From Cytobacillus praedii (GTDB lineage: Bacteria; Bacillota; Bacilli; Bacillales; Cytobacillaceae), in NCBI RefSeq assembly GCF_001439605.1, contig NZ_LMBX01000017.1:1-53634 (forward strand): DNA of 53,634 nt, given 5' to 3'. Within the stretch, counting starts at the first letter, position 1. Every line of letters begins with the position of its first letter. Shown here piece by piece: positions 35,818 through 44,248 of this stretch. Under the pieces are notes generated by a model, which did not search any database, had not been told where the DNA came from, and worked only from the letters and a program-made list of their open reading frames with translations. A program made the translations under genes and the position numbers.

Positions 35818-36873
35818 TTATTTAGCTGTATATTTTTTGATAGCTGGTATGATATCGTTCCCGATGATTTCGATGTTTTTCATAATTTTTTCAAATGGTA
35901 CGCCCCCGAAGTCAATTTGTGCCATAAAGCGCTGCATATCGTAAAGTTCATTTTGATATAGGATTTTTTCAATTATTTGTTGTGTACTGCCCACCATTAA
36001 TGCGTCACGTGTATCAGGTGCTTGAGCAAACTGCTGTTTAGGGTAGCCGTCACCACGAATCGCCTGGAATCCACCATTGATATGTGGATACATGCCTTGT
36101 AATGCTTCTTTAGTTGTATCTGCTACATAGAACAAGCTTGTTGTTGCAATTGGTAATGAATTTGAATCAAAGCCACTCTGTTCAGCTGCCTCACGATATG
36201 CATCAACGGAGTGCTTAAAGTTGACTGCTGGACCGCCTAATGTAGTTAGCATCATTGGAATTCCCATATGGCCGGCTTTTATGGCACTCGCAGGTGGGCC
36301 ACCGACAGCACGCCAAATGGGAATTGAGCCTTTTTTTGGCTGTGGCAGAATATGTGCATTTTGTAATGGAGCACGGAATTCGCCTTGCCATGTAACATGA
36401 TCTTCTTCATTTATTTTTTTGAGAAGTTCTAATTTCTCCTCGAAAATTTCCTCATAATCCTGTAAATTAATGCCAAGTAAGTGATAAGCACCAACACGAG
36501 AACCACGACCTGCAACGATTTCAGCACGGCCGTCTGAAATTAAATCGATTGTGGCGAAGTCCTCATACACACGTACTGGGTCTGATACGCTTAATACCGT
36601 TGCAGAACTTGTAATTTTAATTTTACTTGTAGCTTGTGCTATGGCACCAAGAACTACGGTATGAGCTTGAGTTGTAAAGTATGTTTGATGACTTTCACCA
36701 ACACCAAAAACATCAATACCAGCTTGTTCTGCTAGCTTGCTTGCCTCAATTAATTCATTAATTCGTTGACTCGCTGATATACGCTCACCTGTAATTGGGT
36801 TGGGAATATGGTCTCCCAACGAGTAAAGTCCAAATTCCATGCCTTTTGATGGATTGATTCGATATTGTTCCAT
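35818..36873 (-). CDS. LLM class flavin-dependent monooxygenase
   Basis: A 351-aa luciferase-like (bacterial LLM) oxidoreductase that uses FMNH2 and O2. MEFGLYSLGDHIPNP at the start, FGVGESHQTYF, IKITSSATVLSVSDPVRVYE and GRAEIVAGRGSRVGAYHLLG are all typical. Three bases separate its start from the dioxygenase stop, so they are translationally linked. Together with the downstream FMN reductase it could hydroxylate an aromatic compound before ring cleavage. The substrate is not known. Confidence 0.9.
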   Translation of the reverse strand: MEQYRINPSKGMEFGLYSLGDHIPNPITGERISASQRINELIEASKLAEQAGIDVFGVGESHQTYFTTQAHTVVLGAIAQATSKIKITSSATVLSVSDPVRVYEDFATIDLISDGRAEIVAGRGSRVGAYHLLGINLQDYEEIFEEKLELLKKINEEDHVTWQGEFRAPLQNAHILPQPKKGSIPIWRAVGGPPASAIKAGHMGIPMMLTTLGGPAVNFKHSVDAYREAAEQSGFDSNSLPIATTSLFYVADTTKEALQGMYPHINGGFQAIRGDGYPKQQFAQAPDTRDALMVGSTQQIIEKILYQNELYDMQRFMAQIDFGGVPFEKIMKNIEIIGNDIIPAIKKYTAK

Positions 36874-36876
36874 AAA

Positions 36877-37821
36877 TTAATCCCCCTCAATTGGTTGTAA
36901 CTTTTCTTCAATTTCAGCACGACGACCTTCTAAAAACGGTGGTAAATCTAATTTTTCACCCAGTGTTTCAATTTCTCCATCGATTGTAAAGCCCGGTCCA
37001 TCTGTAGCAATTTCAAATAGAATGCCGTTTGATTCGCGGAAATATAAGCTCTTAAAGTAGAATCGATCCACAATACCCGATGAATGAAAACCACGTGCTC
37101 TAACTTGTTTATCCCAGTAAGCAAGTTCAACCTCATCTTTAACTCGAATGGCTAAATGATGAATACTGCCACGTCCTGGTTTTTCAGAAGGACCGTCTAA
37201 AGTTTTCACAACGATTTCTCCTAATACTTGGCCCTGTATCGATTGGAAAATTGCTTCATTTTTCATACGTGATACTTCTGTATAGCCAAAAACTTGAGTA
37301 AGTGTATCTGCTAATTTATCAAGTCGGCGAACAGTCATTTCCACGGAGCCCATCCCCTGAATTTGATAATCTATTGGTACGTTTGATTTTTGCCACGTCT
37401 CCCAATGCTGGGCTTTCTCACCGTTCGACACAAGTAGCACCAATCGGAGGCCTTCAGAATCTTCAAAGTGAAGAGCTGGTTTATTGGCATACGTTGTGAT
37501 GTCACTGTGTTGTACACCGTATTCCTCAAATCGGTCTTTCCAATAGATTAAGCTCTCTTCTGTTGGTACAAGCAAACCGATTTGGGTGATAGCATTTGTG
37601 CCACGGTATGTGCGTCCAGCGAGTGGTATCTCAAAGAATGATAACTCTGTGCCAGCACTTCCTGTTTTATCTCCGTAAAATAAGTGATACATCGACGGAT
37701 CATCTTGATTTACCGTTACTTTCACACGCCGTAATCCTAGTACATCGCGATAAAAGTAGTTATTTTGTTTTGCATTTTTTGTAATCATTGAAATATGATG
37801 ATGTCCTGGTATTGTATACAT
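36877..37821 (-). CDS. Ring-cleaving dioxygenase (MhqO-like)
   Basis: A 314-aa vicinal-oxygen-chelate (glyoxalase-fold) protein with two paired modules, as in MhqO/MhqE of Bacillus subtilis, which help resist hydroquinones and catechols. Likely iron ligands are His in PGHHHISMI, His in SIHHLAIRV and Glu in LFEIATDGPG. It would open a hydroquinone or catechol ring with O2. It follows the MarR gene by 52 bp, and an operator lies in the gap. AGGAGG precedes the ATG. It is the first enzyme gene of the run. Confidence 0.88.
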   Translation of the reverse strand: MYTIPGHHHISMITKNAKQNNYFYRDVLGLRRVKVTVNQDDPSMYHLFYGDKTGSAGTELSFFEIPLAGRTYRGTNAITQIGLLVPTEESLIYWKDRFEEYGVQHSDITTYANKPALHFEDSEGLRLVLLVSNGEKAQHWETWQKSNVPIDYQIQGMGSVEMTVRRLDKLADTLTQVFGYTEVSRMKNEAIFQSIQGQVLGEIVVKTLDGPSEKPGRGSIHHLAIRVKDEVELAYWDKQVRARGFHSSGIVDRFYFKSLYFRESNGILFEIATDGPGFTIDGEIETLGEKLDLPPFLEGRRAEIEEKLQPIEGD

Positions 37822-37838
37822 AAGTTTTTCCTCCTAAA

Positions 37839-37862
37839 TATCATTTGAATAGTCAAGTGATA
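37839..37862. promoter_or_regulatory. MarR operator before the dioxygenase gene
   Basis: TATCATTTGA (37839-37848) and TCAAGTGATA (37853-37862) form an inverted repeat with one mismatch and 4-bp spacer. A matching half-site TCAATTGATA is at 38357-38366 upstream of marR. This suggests that the regulator controls both itself and the enzyme genes. Confidence 0.65.
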
Positions 37863-37873
37863 GGGTAAAAAAA

Positions 37874-38329
37874 TTACCTTTTCGGCAATTTCTTTTCTTC
37901 ACTATTTTTTTGTACACGTGACATGAGCGAATACAACATTTTTTGTTCCTCTTCTGATAAACACTCATCAAAGAATGAGGATTGAAATTCAAGTTGATCT
38001 TCAAAGGCGCTATCTAATTTTTCTCGTCCCTTATTCGTTAACGAGATCGTTTTCGTTTTCCACTCTTGCTTGCGTTCAATGAGTCCTTCTTTTTCAAGTC
38101 GAGCGAGCATACGCGAAATACCGCCTTGTGTCACTGTGACTTTCTCAGCAAGCTCACTTTGTGTTAATGGTTCATATGTTGAGATTTGCATTAATACATC
38201 AAATTGTGCAGTTGTTAAATCAAATTGCTTTAAAAAGTCATTTGATAGTAAATTACTTTGATGTGTGAATCGTGTAAGCCTCAACCAGATTAAAGACCCG
38301 CGAGTATTTTTTTGCATATTGTTTATCAC
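37874..38329 (-). CDS. MarR family regulator (MhqR-like)
   Basis: A 151-aa winged-helix repressor. [20 protein letters not shown] is the DNA-binding helix pair and [20 protein letters not shown] the wing. MhqR of Bacillus subtilis senses quinone stress and represses dioxygenase, hydrolase and reductase genes. The same kinds of genes lie directly downstream here. The MhqR assignment is by context, not by diagnostic residues. Ribosome site AAGGGAG. Confidence 0.88.
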   Translation of the reverse strand: MINNMQKNTRGSLIWLRLTRFTHQSNLLSNDFLKQFDLTTAQFDVLMQISTYEPLTQSELAEKVTVTQGGISRMLARLEKEGLIERKQEWKTKTISLTNKGREKLDSAFEDQLEFQSSFFDECLSEEEQKMLYSLMSRVQKNSEEKKLPKR

Positions 38330-38366
38330 TCCCTTTCGATAAACTCACTTTACCACTCAATTGATA

Positions 38367-38786
38367 AAAATACAAGAGAAATATCTCAAATTCGAAATAC
38401 TTTACTCTTTTTCTATCCTAAAATAAATCCATCATCCCTACATCTGATCAAATATTTGCGTTTACTATTTTTTCAATACAATTCGTAATAAATTATATAA
38501 ACTCATAACGTTTTTTAAAGCATAAGTATGCCACCAAATAAAAAAGTAAAAGTTTTCCTCTTATTAAACCAAAAGTTTGCCAGAGCTAATTTAACCAGTA
38601 AACATATGTAGTTATCAATTTTAAGTTTCCCTCCTAACTTGGGCAATCTTTTGGTTTTATAAAAAACTTTTGACACCTTTATGGTTTTTATCAGTAACGG
38701 TAAACTCCATAAGGAAATTCTTTTACAAGATAAAGTATCTAACATTTAGATTCATCTTTCCCACACCCTCTATAAGAAAATGCCAT
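38367..38786. other. Intergenic stretch with possible decayed gene
   Basis: 420 bases without a clear gene. On the minus strand between 38760 and 38515 several overlapping frames carry coding-like bits (for example MEFTVTDKNHKGVKSFL in one frame), separated by stops. They may be the remains of a gene; no family is certain. Confidence 0.35.
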
Positions 38787-39338
38787 CTAGCCATTTGAAA
38801 CTATTTTAAACATTAAAAATACAAGCAGGAAAATTGATAGTATTCCAAGGATTATTTTTCCTTGTAATGTCCATTCTAGAATCTGCTGAATAGAGTACGC
38901 TTCTATAAATAGAGCAGGGATTTTCCCTACGGTACTAGCAATTGAAAAGTTCCAAATACCAACCTTGCTCCCGGCACTCACTAGCGTCACGATACCAGAT
39001 GGGATATATGGGAAAATTCTAAGTGCTAATATTAGCAAGAAAGCCTCCATCCCTTTAGTCTGCTGCAATCTAATTAAATATTTATTTTTAATTGATATCT
39101 TAGTTTTTACTTTATTAATACCTTTTCGATATAGATAAAAACTAATTATCGCTCCCACTGCTTCCCCTAGTATAGACATCAGTAATCCATTCCTAAATCC
39201 AAAATAAGCTATATTGGCAGATGTTATAAAAACACTTGGGATTACACCAAAGACACTAATAATAATATTTAATAAGATACTTATGAGTACTGCGTATATG
39301 CCGCTTCCTTCAAACCATTGTAAAACCTGTATTTCCAT
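38787..39338 (-). CDS. TVP38/TMEM64 (VTT domain) membrane protein
   Basis: A 183-aa DedA-related membrane protein. GEAVGAIISFYLYRKG in the first half and LRIFPYIPSGIVTLVSAGSKV followed by FSIASTVGKIPALFIE are the VTT/SNARE-associated core with its re-entrant loops. Family members are proposed lipid scramblases. Five or six hydrophobic segments. No partner gene; it follows the truncated C39 gene on the same strand. Confidence 0.85.
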   Translation of the reverse strand: MEIQVLQWFEGSGIYAVLISILLNIIISVFGVIPSVFITSANIAYFGFRNGLLMSILGEAVGAIISFYLYRKGINKVKTKISIKNKYLIRLQQTKGMEAFLLILALRIFPYIPSGIVTLVSAGSKVGIWNFSIASTVGKIPALFIEAYSIQQILEWTLQGKIILGILSIFLLVFLMFKIVSNG

Positions 39339-39400
39339 TCAAATCACCGAGTTTCATTTATAAATTAAAAACACTGCTTTTATACCTAATTGCTTCCTAT

Positions 39401-40237
39401 CTATTGGTATTCTTCATTGCAATGATTAACTACATCAAAATTGCTATTCTCTTGTAAGTTTACTGGAGCATTGAAAAGCTCTTCGGTACCATCAATATAC
39501 CAGGAATGTCCAATTTTAGGTTTACTTAAATCAAGTGTTACCCATATGACAATGGGATTACCTTTATTTAATTGCTCAAGAGTTTCTTCCCTATTACTAC
39601 CACTTAGATCTTTCGCAACTTTTTCCCCCTCAATTTCTTTAAGAAATTGATTAGCTGCCTCAACAATTGGCACAAAAAATCCTCTTTGTTCCCTCGGATT
39701 CCCAGCGTATGCTTTATAGGGATCTGCGCCGTATATCTTGCCATTTTTCTTCTCAAATGGCGCCTTTGGTAAATATTTATCAGCCATTTTAGTTTTCGTA
39801 ACATCATATCCATAATAATTTAGTACAGAAGTTAATGAAGTTATTTCACATCCATTGGGCAGTTCCGGATACTGCATTAGGCTTTTAACAGGAATAAATA
39901 CGTAAGTATGATCTGCATTCCCAACACTTGTTTCTCTACTTATTTCATTACCTAAAGATATATGATTTGTAGTAGTAATCTCAAGGATTTCCTGATCGAT
40001 TTTAACAGGTATCTCATTTCTATCTAATTCATATGGCTGCATTACCATATTTTGCTGAATTATATAACTAGTACCCATATCAAGTGGTCCTGAAGTTGCC
40101 TTACCTGCTTCATCAGTTGTTAACGATTCAATTATCTCCCCAGATTTCAAATCTACTATTGTAAATCCAGAATTATTTATAGGAACTTGTGTATACGTAT
40201 CTCTATTAACAATGATTATTCGCCCTTGTTTCGTCAT
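39401..40237 (-). CDS. C39-like peptidase, truncated at both ends
   Basis: 278 aa. An N-terminal region like a SpaA/prealbumin beta domain (RIIIVNRDTYTQVPINNSGF) leads into a C39_2 papain-like domain with the active Cys-130 in LPNGCEITSLTSVLNYYG. The family normally has a secretion signal and a late H-x-V-x-x-x-G-Y-D block with the catalytic His. Neither is present: the frame upstream of the ATG reads hydrophobic IARVPSNGKQK codons but is cut by a terminator, and the C-terminus diverges after FNAPVNL. It is probably an inactive remnant. Confidence 0.7.
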   Translation of the reverse strand: MTKQGRIIIVNRDTYTQVPINNSGFTIVDLKSGEIIESLTTDEAGKATSGPLDMGTSYIIQQNMVMQPYELDRNEIPVKIDQEILEITTTNHISLGNEISRETSVGNADHTYVFIPVKSLMQYPELPNGCEITSLTSVLNYYGYDVTKTKMADKYLPKAPFEKKNGKIYGADPYKAYAGNPREQRGFFVPIVEAANQFLKEIEGEKVAKDLSGSNREETLEQLNKGNPIVIWVTLDLSKPKIGHSWYIDGTEELFNAPVNLQENSNFDVVNHCNEEYQ

Positions 40238-40270
40238 TTTTTGTTTTCCATTAGAAGGAACTCTAGCAAT

Positions 40271-40317
40271 AAAAAAAAAAGCAGGAAGAATAAGGTTACA
40301 ATCTTCCTGCTTTTTTT
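40271..40317. terminator. Bidirectional terminator
   Basis: GCAGGAAG (40281-40288) pairs with CTTCCTGC (40303-40310), flanked by A10 on one side and T7 on the other. It ends the sigma/anti-sigma operon and lies only about 35 bp upstream of the C39 ATG. Confidence 0.85.
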
Positions 40318-40414
40318 ATAAGCTACTCATTACCAAACAATAAGTATTTCCATATAGATATTCACTTTTCACATTTACAACAAAAACCAGTACAGCCAGA
40401 CTATTTCTCTCCGC

Positions 40415-41518
40415 TTATTTTTCCAACTCTATTACAATATCCTCTAATACAAACTCTTCTTTCCCTTTTCCTGGTTTTTCAGGGATTGGGATTTCCTTTG
40501 GTCCATCATTTGTCATTTCAACAGAGCCGAAATTTTCAGCAGTATGTTCTCTAAACATAATATGAGGGGTTATAAATAACTTTGATGCATGTTCATCTAG
40601 TTTTTCAAAGGTCTTACTCCAGCTCATGTTATAGCCGTCACCTGAACCGCCATTTCCCTCACCAGTATATAAGTTTCCTAAGTCATCCCTGATCTCAATT
40701 TCAACATCTACTGCATGCCATTTGTTGCTGACTTCCTTGGATATTATCTGATCGTAATATACGATGAATGACATCGGTGTAAAGGATATTTTTCCAATAT
40801 TCACCTTTACCCCCTTAAGTTCTGAACTTCCCTCACTAATTACATCTTTTCTTTCCGTTGCCTCTAAAGCAAGAGCAAACTTCCAGCTGCCATTAATTTC
40901 TTTATATTGTTGATCTGGCAATGTTATACGATCGATCTCCCACTTAATCTTAGCCCTATCAACTTGATCCCGATCTAGATTGCTTGCTGTAACGATGCCG
41001 ACATATTGGTGATCATCCACCTTTGAAATGCGTGCACTTCCTGATTGGCTGCCTACTCCTTTAATATCTAAGGAATCTTCTAAGATCGGATTATCCCCTA
41101 AATCATGCTCGCTAACGATTGAATAAGTTAATGAAATCGTTTTGCCATCAAAGATTGCATCGTTTAGCGTGACTTTAATGCCATTGCTATCATCAGTCAT
41201 ATTGATTTCTGTCGAATATTCTTTATAATCATCATAAAGACCAGTCCGCCCATTATCCAAGAACCTAAAAATATCCCCGATTACCGGAATGCTGCCCGCA
41301 TAGGCTGGCATAGTCAATCCAATAGCTGTCACTGACAATCCGCAGAGAATAGCGGCAGCAGCTACATTTTTCTTCCATCCCTTCACCTTTTTCTCTTGAC
41401 GAATCGATTTTCTTAACGCTTTTTTCACTCTTGCCTTCTCCAGTTCATCTATTTCAATTTCTTCATATTCAGTTTCGTCGATGTCAATATCATTTAAAAG
41501 TTCATAAATATCCTTCAT
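40415..41518 (-). CDS. DUF4179-domain anti-sigma-like protein
   Basis: A 367-aa single-pass membrane protein. An acidic N-terminus (residues 1-45) is the probable sigma-binding part. A membrane segment (NVAAAAILCGLSVTAIGLT) is followed by the DUF4179 start PAYAGSIPVIGDIFRFLD and a beta-rich extracellular domain ending EEFVLEDIVIELEK. It overlaps the ECF sigma gene by 4 bp (ATGA), the usual sign of a sigma/anti-sigma pair. It would hold the sigma factor at the membrane until an envelope signal. Confidence 0.87.
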   Translation of the reverse strand: MKDIYELLNDIDIDETEYEEIEIDELEKARVKKALRKSIRQEKKVKGWKKNVAAAAILCGLSVTAIGLTMPAYAGSIPVIGDIFRFLDNGRTGLYDDYKEYSTEINMTDDSNGIKVTLNDAIFDGKTISLTYSIVSEHDLGDNPILEDSLDIKGVGSQSGSARISKVDDHQYVGIVTASNLDRDQVDRAKIKWEIDRITLPDQQYKEINGSWKFALALEATERKDVISEGSSELKGVKVNIGKISFTPMSFIVYYDQIISKEVSNKWHAVDVEIEIRDDLGNLYTGEGNGGSGDGYNMSWSKTFEKLDEHASKLFITPHIMFREHTAENFGSVEMTNDGPKEIPIPEKPGKGKEEFVLEDIVIELEK

Positions 41519-42081
41519 ACAAGATTCCCTCCAAGGTCAAGATTTGCAGCTTTTATGTGCAGCTTCTTTTTCCCGCGATAAATGCGATTGCTTATTGAAG
41601 ATTCCGTTAAACCAAGTCTAAGTGATATTTCCTCTGTTCTTAGCCCTAAAAAGAATTTCATTATAAAAATCTTCCTATCAACAGGTTCTAATTGATTGAT
41701 TAGCCGGATTAAATCTGATTTATCTTCCATAAGTAATAGTTCATCCTCAGCGGATTTCTCAACATGCTCCACAATGATGTCTCTAGCAAATTCCTTCTTA
41801 TTAGTTGTTCTTCTGTAATAGTCAATCGCTTTGAACTTTGCAATCGAACAAATCCATTTTCTAAAGTCTGTTTCATCTCCGTGAAATTTCTTTGAATGGT
41901 TCCAGATTGATAGAAAAATATCGTTAATACATTCTTCAATGATCCCTTCATTCTTCAGCGGCGCAAGTATTTTATGGGAAATCCCCTTCATTAATGGTAA
42001 GTATTTATCAACAATAAACTCTAACGCATCTTCCTTTTGATGCTGCAATCGTTGAATATAATTGTTTTCATTACATTTCAT
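41515..42081 (-). CDS. ECF RNA polymerase sigma factor
   Basis: A 188-aa group 4 sigma factor. Region 2 is KFHGDETDFRKWICSIAKFK and AIDYYRR; region 4 is LEPVDRKIFIMKFFLGLRTE with the helix-turn-helix RLGLTESSISNRIYRGKKKL. Coupled to the DUF4179 anti-sigma by a 4-bp overlap. A 16-bp perfect palindrome lies 20 bp upstream. Regulon unknown; autoregulation is usual for such operons. Confidence 0.9.
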   Translation of the reverse strand: MKCNENNYIQRLQHQKEDALEFIVDKYLPLMKGISHKILAPLKNEGIIEECINDIFLSIWNHSKKFHGDETDFRKWICSIAKFKAIDYYRRTTNKKEFARDIIVEHVEKSAEDELLLMEDKSDLIRLINQLEPVDRKIFIMKFFLGLRTEEISLRLGLTESSISNRIYRGKKKLHIKAANLDLGGNLV

Positions 42082-42101
42082 GTCAATTCCCCTTATTCTT
42101 T

Positions 42102-42117
42102 TGTAAAAGCTTTTACA
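42102..42117. promoter_or_regulatory. 16-bp palindrome upstream of the sigma operon
   Basis: TGTAAAAGCTTTTACA is a perfect palindrome 20 bp before the sigma start codon, in the promoter or leader. It could be a binding site for a dimeric regulator or a short leader hairpin. Confidence 0.5.
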
Positions 42118-42270
42118 CTGTATACAACGTTATGAAAAAGAATTTTTCTCACAGATTTAGAAAATATTTATTTTAACCGATATTATTTTTCGGAGAAAGC
42201 TTTGTATCAGTATTATGAATCTTAGAGACTAACACCGTTTGAATACATATCAATGTGTTTTTTCAGCTAA

Positions 42271-42304
42271 AAAACCCTGCCAATAAATTATTAGGCAAGG
42301 TTTT
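42271..42304 (-). terminator. Terminator downstream of psiE
   Basis: AAAACCCTGCC (42271-42281) pairs with GGCAAGGTTTT (42294-42304), with T's on the minus strand. Confidence 0.8.
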
Positions 42305-42395
42305 ACTTAAAAATACAACCACTTATTAACTTCTTACATGTCAGCAAATCGCGGTCACATTTTTGGCATAGGATTGAGGAGGATAAATTGCGAAA

Positions 42396-42806
42396 CTAAC
42401 TCCTTTCACGAGGGGTAATATACATGATGAAATATCCAAATATCAAAACTAGGATAACAATTGAATAGAGTAAGGTATTCATAGGATTATCATGGTCGAC
42501 AATAATTAACCTAATCATCGCGGTAATACCAATATAGATAAAGTATCTCAGCGGGAAATGATAATTCTCCTTGAAGTATTTCACAATCATAGATATAAAT
42601 TCAAAATACAAAAAAAAGATAAGTATATTGGCAAGAAAAAGTTTATAATCATTGCTGTCATTATTGAAAAGCAATTCAATAAAAACAATTAACTCCTTTA
42701 CCAGTAAAGCAGATAAAATGCCTGCTAAAATAACAAGTGAAACATTCAAAATCAATTGTAACATTAAAGGGATCCACCTTATAATATTTTCAACAGCACT
42801 TTTCAT
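42396..42806 (-). CDS. psiE: PsiE family protein
   Basis: A 136-aa membrane protein with four hydrophobic segments, the same length as E. coli PsiE, a phosphate-starvation-inducible protein of unknown role. YFKENYHFPLRYFIYIGITA and MIRLIIVDHDN match the conserved R-H/F-P-x-x-Y-x-x-Y-I and D-H motifs of the family. Single gene with its own terminator. The ATG follows GGGTGAGAGG. No Pho box was identified upstream. Confidence 0.85.
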   Translation of the reverse strand: MKSAVENIIRWIPLMLQLILNVSLVILAGILSALLVKELIVFIELLFNNDSNDYKLFLANILIFFLYFEFISMIVKYFKENYHFPLRYFIYIGITAMIRLIIVDHDNPMNTLLYSIVILVLIFGYFIMYITPRERS

Positions 42807-42956
42807 CCTCTCACCCGCCTATCTTCAGTTCCTTAATTTTAAAAAGATATTAAGACAAAAAGATAGACATATTTCGTAAAGTTTATGTAAAGAGGATTTA
42901 AAATTAAGCTTATTTTTTCATAGATTCCATTATTTATTGAGTAACGCTGAGATAAT

Positions 42957-43127
42957 TTAACGAATGACTTCATTATTACTAGAATACCCAGGCAGATTAT
43001 CCACAAATATATTTAATGCCTGCTTAAATTTCCCATCAATCATAATTGTAATATCCTCAACTTCTTCACCTGTTTCCCTATTTATAAATGTATCATCTAA
43101 CATTCTTAGCTTATTATTGTTTTCCAT
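42957..43127 (-). CDS. Hypothetical small protein (56 aa)
   Basis: Begins MENNNKLRMLDDTFINRETG, then EEVEDITIMIDGKFKQALN. The ATG at 43127 has GAAGGAAG six bases upstream, which makes it more convincing than the ATG seven codons earlier. Soluble and acidic in the middle. It resembles short Bacillus and phage proteins with a D-x-x-x-x-I-D-G-K core, none characterised. No operon partner. Confidence 0.6.
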   Translation of the reverse strand: MENNNKLRMLDDTFINRETGEEVEDITIMIDGKFKQALNIFVDNLPGYSSNNEVIR

Positions 43128-43149
43128 AGGATCTTCCTTCACTAACAAA

Positions 43150-43578
43150 TACGGAATATCGATGATGATATTTATCCGATTCTTATATGCTAATTGTTAA
43201 AGGTCCGCCACTGAAAATATGTGATCCCTAAGTCTAAAAATCGCTTAGTCTTCCACGTGCCGGTGCAATAGGAAACAACGTCCCATAGCGTTCAACGTTC
43301 ATATGCAAGTGTTGAATGTCTGAGCCATTTAACTAAACTACTCTATCAGCAATATTTAGTTTGCAAGCTGTTCGAAATTTTTCAGTTATTAATAATATCG
43401 ATCTATTTACCTTTAAACTAGTACATCTTAACTCTAAATTTATACATATACCTCATAGGAAATAAGTATCTGTGTATTATTCATCATTTTATCAGGAGAG
43501 TGGAAAATACTTGTAAAAGATTCTTCGAGGGACTACCATAATTCATATAGAATGAGTCGAAAATAGGAGCGATTGCAA
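43150..43578. other. Intergenic stretch, no gene seen
   Basis: About 430 bases with short interrupted frames only. A weak inverted repeat (GTTCAAC ... GTTGAA, about 43287-43317) was noted. The promoter of the next gene should lie near 43520-43560. Confidence 0.4.
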
Positions 43579-44076
43579 ATGAAAGAATTAATTCATGAAT
43601 TATGTGGCAGGTTTTATTTCGAAGAAGACCAATGCGTATGGAGGCAAGATCAAAAATTAATCGTATTTGATAAAGAATTTGAAGCGGTTATTGACATTCT
43701 AGAATATGACGAAGAATTTGATCAGGTCATAGAATTTGCTGAAGATGTAAAAGGTCATTTTCAAGATGAGCAAGTAGAAGCTTTGTTGAAGTTTTACGAG
43801 AATAAGAATGAAATTATTTTAAAGCTAGAGACGGCCATATTCGAATACTATCAAAACAATCGTAACATGTATGATGCACCGATTATTAAAGACAAAAATG
43901 AACTTGGCTGTTTTTTAACGGATATGGGCATTTTTATAGCCGAAAAGGAACAAGCTGGCTTAAGAAAATTGGGGATTACATTTGAATGCAGTTGGGACCC
44001 TGGTCATGGATTAGGTATCCTGCTAAAAAACGAGGAAATAGTTGCCATTGGTACGATAGATGATGCGATTGTTTAA
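43579..44076 (+). CDS. Hypothetical protein, DUF6985-like
   Basis: A 165-aa acidic soluble protein. An N-terminal CVWRQDQKLIVFDKEFEAVI module and a long helical middle (EALLKFYENKNEIILKLE) end in ITFECSWDPGHGLGILLKNE, a W-D-x-x-H-G-x-G motif. That motif is found in DUF2004/DUF6985-type proteins, several of which are encoded as immunity-like proteins. No toxin gene is adjacent. The ATG at 43579 follows AGGAGCG. Family assignment is tentative. Confidence 0.6.
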   Translation: MKELIHELCGRFYFEEDQCVWRQDQKLIVFDKEFEAVIDILEYDEEFDQVIEFAEDVKGHFQDEQVEALLKFYENKNEIILKLETAIFEYYQNNRNMYDAPIIKDKNELGCFLTDMGIFIAEKEQAGLRKLGITFECSWDPGHGLGILLKNEEIVAIGTIDDAIV

Positions 44077-44139
44077 TTATCAGAGAAAGTCGATATATAA
44101 ATCTATTAATGTTAATTGAAAACATTTTTTCAATAAATT

Positions 44140-44210
44140 TTTTCAGTAAAACATGCTATACTATATAATGCATATTAAACACCTTCCAGTTTACATAAAT
44201 TGGAAGGTTT
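44140..44210 (+). promoter_or_regulatory. Promoter and attenuator-like hairpin before the DHA2 gene
   Basis: TTTTCA (44140-44145), 18 bp, then TATAAT (44164-44169) make a good sigma-A promoter. Starting about ten bases after the expected +1, CCTTCCA (44182-44188) pairs with TGGAAGG (44201-44207), followed by TTTTCT: an intrinsic terminator inside the leader. It could attenuate the exporter, or simply end the preceding gene. Confidence 0.45.
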
Positions 44211-44248
44211 TCTATTGGCGAATCAAGTAAGAAAAGAGGAGACACAAA

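Noticed and set aside
38515..38745. 76-aa frame upstream of the VTT gene
   Set aside because: No ribosome site and other frames there look at least as coding; reported only as a possible decayed stretch.
41515..42081. Assigning a SigM/SigV/SigO-type name to the ECF factors
   Set aside because: Neither sequence shows a diagnostic feature and the neighbours differ from those operons.
43579..44076. Toxin-immunity pair
   Set aside because: The product resembles immunity-like DUF families, but no toxin gene or secretion marker is adjacent.
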